A stretch of DNA of 12,015 nucleotides from Lachnoclostridium sp. UBA1241. GTDB taxonomy: Bacteria; Bacillota; Clostridia; Lachnospirales; Lachnospiraceae. Of this stretch, positions 6,930-12,015 are shown in pieces. Under the pieces are notes generated by a model, which ran no database searches, was not told where the DNA came from, and saw only the letters and a program-made list of their open reading frames with translations. The stretch spans positions 606 to 12,620 of the forward strand of contig DBWJ01000111.1 in NCBI GenBank assembly GCA_002308955.1, read 5' to 3'. Numbering within the stretch: the first letter of the stretch is position 1; every line of letters starts with the position of its first letter. The position numbers were made by a program, and so were the translations under genes.

Positions 6930-6955
6930 TGGAATGAATTTTATCAGGATTTAGC

Positions 6956-6983
6956 GGCCGTGGCATTTTGTCACGGCCTTTTT
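6956..6983 (+). terminator. Intrinsic terminator of the short transcript
   Basis: GGCCGTG (6956-6962) pairs perfectly with CACGGCC (6972-6978) around a 9-nt loop and is followed by five T residues (6979-6983). It closes the unit that begins at about 6839. The next gene starts 150 nt further on, so read-through could still feed it. Confidence 0.85.
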
Positions 6984-7132
6984 ATGCCCATAACCGGGCA
7001 GCGATTCATTCTGCGGCAACAATCCCACGTGCCGCGTGTCTGTAATCCGGGGTCTCCTTCGTACCGTAACCGATTCAGGCTCAAAAAAGAGCTTAGAAAC
7101 GAAAACACATTACGAAACGGAGAACAGAGACA

Positions 7133-8710
7133 TTGAACATCATTATCAGAAAAGAAACCAAAGAAGATTTTTACAACACGGAGCTTATGGTCATGCGGGC
7201 CTTCTTCAACATGTACCGGCCCGGATGCAATGAGCATCTGCTCGTGCATAAGCTGCGCGAAGCCCCGGAATATGTGCCGGAATGCAGTCTCGTGGCAGAA
7301 ACGGACGGACGGATCGTCGGCTGCGTATTCACCTCGAAGGCCGCTGTGACCGACGGAGAGAAGACACACGAAGTCGTTACGATCGGACCGGTGGCAGTCG
7401 AGCCGACGCTTTGTTACCGCGGCATCGGCACACAGCTGATGGAAGCGGTCATTCCGCTCATAAAAGAGGCCGGATTCAAGGGCATTGTCATGTGCGGAGA
7501 ACCGGAGTACTACACGCGTTTCGGATTTGTCACATGTGACCGGTTTGACATTCACCACAGCGGGTTCGGAAACTCGGACGCCTTCATGGCTCTGCCGCTT
7601 AACGAAGGATTTGAAGAGATTCACGGAATCTATTCCGAAGGACCGGTATTTGAGACCTGTGAGGACGAAGCGGAGATAGCAAAGTTCAATCAAAACTTCC
7701 CATATATGAAGCCGCTGAAGCTTTCGGAGCAGCCGCTTCACAAGCTGCGCCTCGGACGGATTTCGGAAGCCGGCAGAAACAGTTATAAGATTCAGTACTT
7801 CGGTGAGGAGCTGCAGGCGAAACTCAAAGGAAACTTCTATAAGGCGGAATCGGAAGAACTGCCTGTAGTGGGAGATTATGTCACATTTGTCTATAATCCC
7901 ATCGGCGAATCTATGATTCAGTCGGTGTGTGAGCGGACGAGTTTTTTGAAACGTCCGGATCAGGCGAAGACCGCAGTAATGCAGTATATGGCGGCCAATG
8001 TGGACTATGTCTTCATCGTCACATCGTTAAATGAGGACTACAGCTACAACCGTATCGCAAGATACGCGAGCGTCGCTCTTGCAGGCGGCGCGACACCGGT
8101 TGCCGTACTCACGAAATCGGACCTTTGCAGTAACGTCGGGCGGTATGTGACCGAGGTGGAGACTATCTCCGAAAAGATCCGCGTCCATGCGATTTCGGCG
8201 CTTTACGGGATCGGCCTTGACGAGCTCGAAGCGTACTTTGAACCCGGTGTGACGGTCTGCTTTCTCGGCTCGTCCGGTGCCGGCAAGTCAACCCTTTTAA
8301 ACGCGCTCGCAGGCGAGGAAGTGATGAAGACTTCCGCCATCCGCGAGTCGGACGGAGAGGGACGTCACACGACGACGAGAAGACAGCTGATCACCCTTGG
8401 AAACGGCGTTTCGATCATCGATACGCCCGGTATGCGTGAGATCGGAATGGCGTCGGTTCAGGAAGGGTTGGACGACACATTTTCCGATATTCTGGAACTG
8501 GAAAGCAGGTGCCGTTTCAGTAACTGTAAGCACCTGACGGAACCCGGCTGCGCAATCAAAGCGGCGCTCGCGGACGGGACGCTTTCCGAACAGCGGTATA
8601 CGCTTTATAAGAACTTAAGCCGCGAAAATCACAGCAATTACGCGCTGAAGAAACAGGTCTCCAAGTGGCATAAACAGATGGAGAAGATGAACCGCAGGGG
8701 ACTGGATTAA
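7133..8710 (+). CDS. rsgA: GNAT acetyltransferase fused to ribosome small-subunit-dependent GTPase RsgA
   Basis: One unbroken frame of 525 codons joins two enzymes. Residues 1 to about 165 form a GNAT N-acetyltransferase of YhbS type: GPVAVEPTLCYRGIGTQLM (85-103) is the acetyl-CoA-binding motif A, followed by CGEPEYYTRFGFV. Residues from about 205 form RsgA, a circularly permuted GTPase that helps mature the 30S ribosomal subunit. It has an OB-fold (about 205-265), G4 TKSD (327-330), the P-loop GSSGAGKST (379-387), GRHTTTRR (410-417), G3 DTPGM (430-434), and the zinc site Cys460, Cys465, His467, Cys473. All key GTPase residues are present. The start is TTG at 7133, supported by GGAG at 7119-7122 and by the GNAT fold beginning at once (IIIRKETKEDF). 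The acetyl acceptor is unknown. The M16C protease gene follows after 46 nt. The symbol refers to the GTPase half; this may be a second RsgA in the genome. Confidence 0.9.
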   Translation: MNIIIRKETKEDFYNTELMVMRAFFNMYRPGCNEHLLVHKLREAPEYVPECSLVAETDGRIVGCVFTSKAAVTDGEKTHEVVTIGPVAVEPTLCYRGIGTQLMEAVIPLIKEAGFKGIVMCGEPEYYTRFGFVTCDRFDIHHSGFGNSDAFMALPLNEGFEEIHGIYSEGPVFETCEDEAEIAKFNQNFPYMKPLKLSEQPLHKLRLGRISEAGRNSYKIQYFGEELQAKLKGNFYKAESEELPVVGDYVTFVYNPIGESMIQSVCERTSFLKRPDQAKTAVMQYMAANVDYVFIVTSLNEDYSYNRIARYASVALAGGATPVAVLTKSDLCSNVGRYVTEVETISEKIRVHAISALYGIGLDELEAYFEPGVTVCFLGSSGAGKSTLLNALAGEEVMKTSAIRESDGEGRHTTTRRQLITLGNGVSIIDTPGMREIGMASVQEGLDDTFSDILELESRCRFSNCKHLTEPGCAIKAALADGTLSEQRYTLYKNLSRENHSNYALKKQVSKWHKQMEKMNRRGLD

Positions 8711-8756
8711 ATGCGCGATTGCATAGAAGGTAACAAATGTATACGGAGGGAAATTA

Positions 8757-11711
8757 ATGACGGAATTAAAGAATTTTACGTGTGCGGGGTATGAGCGGAA
8801 GGATTACCGTTTCCTCAGCGACATCGACGCGGAAGGACTCATCATGCGCCACACGAAGAGCGGCGCGCGGATTGTGCTTCTTTCGAACGATGATCCGAAC
8901 AAGATCTTTGCAATCGGCTTTCGCACAACGCCTACGAACAGCACGGGCGTGCCGCATATCATGGAGCACTCGGTTTTGTGCGGGTCGGTAAAGTATCCCG
9001 TGAAGGAAGTGTTTTCCGAACTGGGAAAGGGATCGTTACGTACGTTTCTCAATGCATTTACCGGCCCCGACTGGACCTGCTATCCGGTCGGAAGTTGCAA
9101 TGACAAAGATTTTAAAAACCTTGTCGACGTGTATATGGATGTCGTTCTGCACCCTTTGATCGCGGAGAGAAAGGAGATATTCCTGCAGGAAGGCTGGCGT
9201 TATGAACTCGAGAGTCCGGAAGCGGAACTCGGAATTAACGGTGTTGTTTACAGCGAAATGAAGGGAGCCTACTCGTCTCCGGACAGTTTCGCCTACAAGT
9301 CACTGATGCAGGCAGTGTTCCCGGATACCACATACGGTTCGGACTCGGGCGGCGATCCGGATGTGATTCCGGAACTCAGTTTTGAGGAGTTCTTAGAGTT
9401 CCACCGGACATACTATTCGCCGGCGAACAGCTATATCTTCCTGTACGGCAATGCCGATATGGGAGAGATGCTTTCTTATCTTGACCGCGAGTATCTCAGC
9501 GCATATGACATTATTCAGGTGGATTCCGAAGTGAAGCTCCAGAAGCCTCTCGGATTCCGCAAGGTAGAGCAGACGTATCCGATCGGTGAGGAGGAGAGCG
9601 AGAAGGGCAGGACCTATCTCCAATACGCCGCCAAAGTGTATGACGGGGTGGATGCGAAGAAATCCACCGCTTGGAATATCCTTTCTTCGCTTCTTTTCAA
9701 CATGCCCGGGGCTCCGGTTAAGAAAGCCCTCATGGATGCGGGAATCGGAAGCGACGCTTCCGCTTTTCTGAATCGTCTGCGTCAGTCGCCGTTTTTGATC
9801 AGGGTCGATGAGGCGGAACCGGAACAGGCGGAGCAGTTCCTCGCAATTATCCGTGATAAGGTTGCCGAAACAGTCAAAAACGGTATCGATAAGAAGACCG
9901 TTGCGGCGCTCCTTAACCGCAATGAGATTAATTACCGCGTGAACAATTTCGGCGGAGAACTGCGCGGACTGGATTACCTGATGAGCGCGCTTTCCGTAAT
10001 GCTTTATGATGAGGACAGGACGTTTGATCCGTTGAATCTCGGTGAGGTTTACGCAGAGCTTCGCAAGGAACTGGATACCGGGTACTTTGAGCAGTTGCTG
10101 CAGGAGTTTCTGGATTCGGATCATTCGGTTCTTGTTGTGGTGAAACCCGAGAAGGGACTCGGAGCGAAGAAGGAGAATGCGCTTCGTGAGAAGCTTGCCG
10201 CAATGAAGGCAGCCATGAGCGAGCAGAAAATTGACGCGCTGGTGAAGGAAACCGCAGCACTGAAAGCATATCAGAGCCGGACGGAGACCGCCGAGGAACT
10301 TGCCTGCATTCCGGTCCTTTCGAGAGAGGATATCGATAAGAAACCGCTTCCGTTAGATTACACGGTGGAAAAGGTTGCCGGTGACGTACCGTTGATTCAC
10401 GTCGACAATGCGACCGGCGGAATTACCTATATCCAGGTAAGATTTGACGTGACAGACCTGCCGGAGGAGGAACTCCCGTACCTTAAGCTGTATGCGAATG
10501 TGCTTAACGAGATGGATACCGAGAACTATACATATCCGGAATTCCAGAATGAGATTAACAGTAACATGGGAAGCATGTATGAGTTTCCCGAAGCGACTTC
10601 CGTCAAAGGAGAAGAGGGGGAGATTAAAGGCTTCCTGACCTCGGGTCTCAACGTGCCGGACGGCAACGCGAAGAAAGGTCTTGAACTTCTTTTCGAAGCA
10701 CTGTGGCGCACGAAGTTTACGGATACCAAACGTCTTCTCCAGCTGATGTCGGAGAACGCCGTATATCTGCCGGATAATCTCATATCGAACGGATCGAATA
10801 CGGCATCAACCTTGGCAATGATGCAGTTCAGTCCCCGCAGCAGGTTCGTTTATTATACGGACGGCGAAGGGTACTATGCATGTCTGCGTCAGTGGATTGA
10901 TAGTTTTGAGGAGCGGAAGGATGAAATCATCCGTCATATGGAAAACATCCGCAGACACATCCTCCGTAAGAGCCGTCTTTCCTACGGTATTTCCGCAGAC
11001 AGCAACGGCTACGCGCAGGCACTGCCGGCATTCGTGGCATTTGCCGAAACGCTTTCGGTAATCCCTCAGGATGATCCGATACAAGAGACGGCGAAGCTTC
11101 CGCGTCTCGGCGGATATCATCTGCCGAAGAACAATGAGATGCTTACGTATCCGGGGGCAGTGCAGTATAACGCGGCAGCCGGAAGCTTCCGCAGGGCGGG
11201 ATATCCTTACAGCGGAGTGTTCCGGGTATTCCAGACGATTCTTAACTGGGATTATCTGTGGGCGAAGATACGTATTCAGGGAGGAGCTTACGGGACGGAT
11301 TTCTGGTTTGACGAGAGAGCCGGAGATATTGCGTTTTCGACGTACCGTGATCCGAATCTGAAAGAATCCTATAAGATTTTCGAGGGAGCGGCGGAATTTG
11401 CGGAACAGCTTGATTTGAGCGAGCACGATCTTACGCGATTCCTCCTCGGAACAATCGGCGACATGGATATGCCTTATACGCCGCCGAAGAGAATGTACAC
11501 GGCTCTGAACCGGTTCTATACGGGGACGACACAGGAAGACGTTCAGCGTGAGCGTACGGAACTGCTTTCCGTTACCAACGAACAGTTGCGTGCGTTCGGT
11601 CCGATGATCCGGGATGTTCTTAAGCAGAATTACCGTGCGACGGTCGCTTCGGAGACCAAGGCGAAGGAATGCGCGGATTTCTTTGATACGGTAAGACCTT
11701 TGCGGAAATAG
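8757..11711 (+). CDS. PreP-like M16C zinc metalloprotease
   Basis: This is a 984-residue peptidase of the insulinase (M16) superfamily, subfamily M16C, whose members (presequence protease PreP, Cym1) degrade short unfolded peptides inside a closed chamber. The inverted zinc motif HxxEH is at 67-71 (HIMEHSVL), with catalytic Glu70, and the distal zinc ligand is probably Glu167 in GVVYSEMKGAYSSP. The family stretch TFLNAFTGPDWTCYP (96-110) is present. The C-terminal half carries the substrate-binding RIQGGAYG (839-846) and FSTYRDPNL. The length matches complete M16C enzymes, which hold four homologous domains and an M16C-associated hairpin. The protein has no signal peptide, so it is probably cytoplasmic. 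The start at 8757 has GGAGG at 8745-8749, 7 nt upstream. The 46-nt gap from the GNAT-RsgA gene suggests cotranscription. Confidence 0.94.
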   Translation: MTELKNFTCAGYERKDYRFLSDIDAEGLIMRHTKSGARIVLLSNDDPNKIFAIGFRTTPTNSTGVPHIMEHSVLCGSVKYPVKEVFSELGKGSLRTFLNAFTGPDWTCYPVGSCNDKDFKNLVDVYMDVVLHPLIAERKEIFLQEGWRYELESPEAELGINGVVYSEMKGAYSSPDSFAYKSLMQAVFPDTTYGSDSGGDPDVIPELSFEEFLEFHRTYYSPANSYIFLYGNADMGEMLSYLDREYLSAYDIIQVDSEVKLQKPLGFRKVEQTYPIGEEESEKGRTYLQYAAKVYDGVDAKKSTAWNILSSLLFNMPGAPVKKALMDAGIGSDASAFLNRLRQSPFLIRVDEAEPEQAEQFLAIIRDKVAETVKNGIDKKTVAALLNRNEINYRVNNFGGELRGLDYLMSALSVMLYDEDRTFDPLNLGEVYAELRKELDTGYFEQLLQEFLDSDHSVLVVVKPEKGLGAKKENALREKLAAMKAAMSEQKIDALVKETAALKAYQSRTETAEELACIPVLSREDIDKKPLPLDYTVEKVAGDVPLIHVDNATGGITYIQVRFDVTDLPEEELPYLKLYANVLNEMDTENYTYPEFQNEINSNMGSMYEFPEATSVKGEEGEIKGFLTSGLNVPDGNAKKGLELLFEALWRTKFTDTKRLLQLMSENAVYLPDNLISNGSNTASTLAMMQFSPRSRFVYYTDGEGYYACLRQWIDSFEERKDEIIRHMENIRRHILRKSRLSYGISADSNGYAQALPAFVAFAETLSVIPQDDPIQETAKLPRLGGYHLPKNNEMLTYPGAVQYNAAAGSFRRAGYPYSGVFRVFQTILNWDYLWAKIRIQGGAYGTDFWFDERAGDIAFSTYRDPNLKESYKIFEGAAEFAEQLDLSEHDLTRFLLGTIGDMDMPYTPPKRMYTALNRFYTGTTQEDVQRERTELLSVTNEQLRAFGPMIRDVLKQNYRATVASETKAKECADFFDTVRPLRK

Positions 11712-11738
11712 GGTGTCGCGCAGTTTGATGCGTCTGTC

Positions 11739-11767
11739 TTTACAAATATGGTGGAAAGCGGTATACT
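11739..11767 (+). promoter_or_regulatory. Promoter of argC
   Basis: TTTACA (11739-11744) and TATACT (11762-11767) each match consensus at five of six positions and are spaced by 17 bp. Transcription would start near 11774, giving a leader of about 36 nt before the argC ATG. The spacer and -10 box are overlapped by an inverted repeat, given separately. Confidence 0.75.
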
Positions 11768-11774
11768 TTCCACC
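11750..11774. promoter_or_regulatory. Inverted repeat over the argC promoter (candidate operator)
   Basis: GGTGGAAAG (11750-11758) and CTTTCCACC (11766-11774) are perfect 9-bp inverted copies separated by 7 bp. They cover the promoter spacer, the -10 box and the expected start point, where a bound repressor would block transcription. The half-site does not resemble the ArgR box. A weak terminator for the upstream protease gene is the alternative, but no T run follows. Confidence 0.55.
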
Positions 11775-11809
11775 GTAGATTATTATTCGGCAGGAAAGAA
11801 GGTACCGGT

Positions 11810-12015
11810 ATGGCTGAGAAAACCAAAGTGTACATTGACGGAAGTGAAGGAACGACGGGGCTTCGGATTTTCGAAAGATTCGAGAACCGTGATGATATTG
11901 AACTCATAAAGATTAATCCGGAACTCAGAAAGAATCCGGCGGAACGCGCGAAGATGATCAACAGCTCGGATATCACGTTTCTGTGTCTGCCCGATGCGGC
12001 TTCCATCGAAGCGGT
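11810..12015 (+). CDS. argC: N-acetyl-gamma-glutamyl-phosphate reductase, type 2, 3' partial
   Basis: ArgC reduces N-acetylglutamyl phosphate to the semialdehyde with NADPH in arginine synthesis. Only 68 codons are inside the window. They begin MAEKTKVYIDGSEGTTGLRI, the nucleotide-binding glycine motif (DGxxGTTGL) of the shorter type-2 ArgC enzymes. RKNPAERAKMINSSDITFLCLPDAAS follows, the conserved end of the first beta-alpha unit with its CLPD. An AAGAAGG-like site at 11796-11802 lies 7 nt before the ATG. The frame has no stop and continues beyond the window, so this is the start of a normal gene. An arginine operon may follow, but it is out of view. Confidence 0.92.
   Translation, partial: MAEKTKVYIDGSEGTTGLRIFERFENRDDIELIKINPELRKNPAERAKMINSSDITFLCLPDAASIEA

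Larger units (their letters stand above)
6839..6983 (+). ncRNA. Putative structured small RNA (about 145 nt), class unknown
   Basis: The unit runs from a perfect promoter to a clear intrinsic terminator. Its 5' end can pair with its middle in a long interrupted helix: 6837-6842 with 6927-6932, 6845-6850 with 6921-6926, and 6853-6858 with 6909-6914. This may continue as 6873-6876 (CAAC) with 6905-6908 (GTTG). That is 18 to 22 pairs with small bulges, starting at the predicted first base of the transcript. The terminator hairpin follows as a second domain. I matched it to no known RNA class: no 6S, SRP, tmRNA, T-box or common riboswitch consensus is apparent. It also contains a 20-codon ORF, so it could be a short mRNA with a masked ribosome binding site. 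The 149 nt from 6984 to 7132 hold no further structure I can support. Confidence 0.5.

Noticed and set aside
9393..10124. 243-codon minus-strand frame inside the M16C protease gene
   Set aside because: It is a shadow of a conserved protease gene, with no ribosome binding site or promoter that I can support.
11750..11774. ArgR box or CcpA cre site upstream of argC
   Set aside because: The half-sites GGTGGAAAG/CTTTCCACC do not match the AT-rich ArgR box, and the spacing does not fit the cre consensus.
1..12015. tRNA, rRNA, CRISPR array or insertion sequence with transposase
   Set aside because: No cloverleaf, rRNA signature, regularly spaced repeats or transposase-like frame was found on either strand.

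Overview
The window looks like a chromosomal segment of a Bacillota bacterium, probably class Clostridia and plausibly Lachnospiraceae. The evidence is the roughly 50% GC content, AGGAGG-type ribosome binding sites, sigma-A-like promoters with 17-bp spacers, and the protein types present. The taxonomic call is inference from protein flavour, not from a marker gene. All genes lie on the + strand.

Region 1 (1-3850) is housekeeping purine biosynthesis: the 3' part of purC, complete purB and complete guaA. These enzymes carry CAIR to SAICAR, make fumarate-releasing lyase cuts at two points on the way to IMP and AMP, and convert XMP to GMP. A terminator-like hairpin lies between purC and purB. guaA follows purB by 22 nt.

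Region 2 (3851-4774) is small and eroded. It holds a long nested inverted repeat whose core is a strong terminator, a second perfect inverted repeat, and a broken gene for an ORF6N-domain DNA-binding protein (frameshift plus probable internal loss).

Region 3 (4775-6784) holds an S51-family peptidase whose 3' end overlaps an AadA-like nucleotidyltransferase, then a small two-membrane-segment protein with its own near-consensus promoter.

Region 4 (6785-7132, 348 nt) has no ordinary gene, but it carries the strongest promoter in the window (TTGACA-17-TATAAT). This drives a roughly 145-nt unit that ends at a clear terminator. The unit is predicted to fold into a long helix that masks the ribosome binding site of a 20-codon ORF. 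It is either a structured small RNA or a short regulated mRNA, and I do not recognise it. From about 6984 to 7132 I see nothing beyond the leader of the next gene.

Region 5 (7133-11711) has a TTG-initiated fusion of a GNAT acetyltransferase to the ribosome-assembly GTPase RsgA, then, 46 nt later, a PreP-like M16C zinc metalloprotease.

Region 6 (11712-12015) has a promoter overlapped by a 9-7-9 inverted repeat (candidate operator) and the start of a type-2 argC (arginine biosynthesis), cut by the window end.

The best candidates for something undescribed are the short structured transcript at about 6838-6983, the GNAT-RsgA fusion, the cruciform-like element after guaA, and the operator-like repeat in front of argC.
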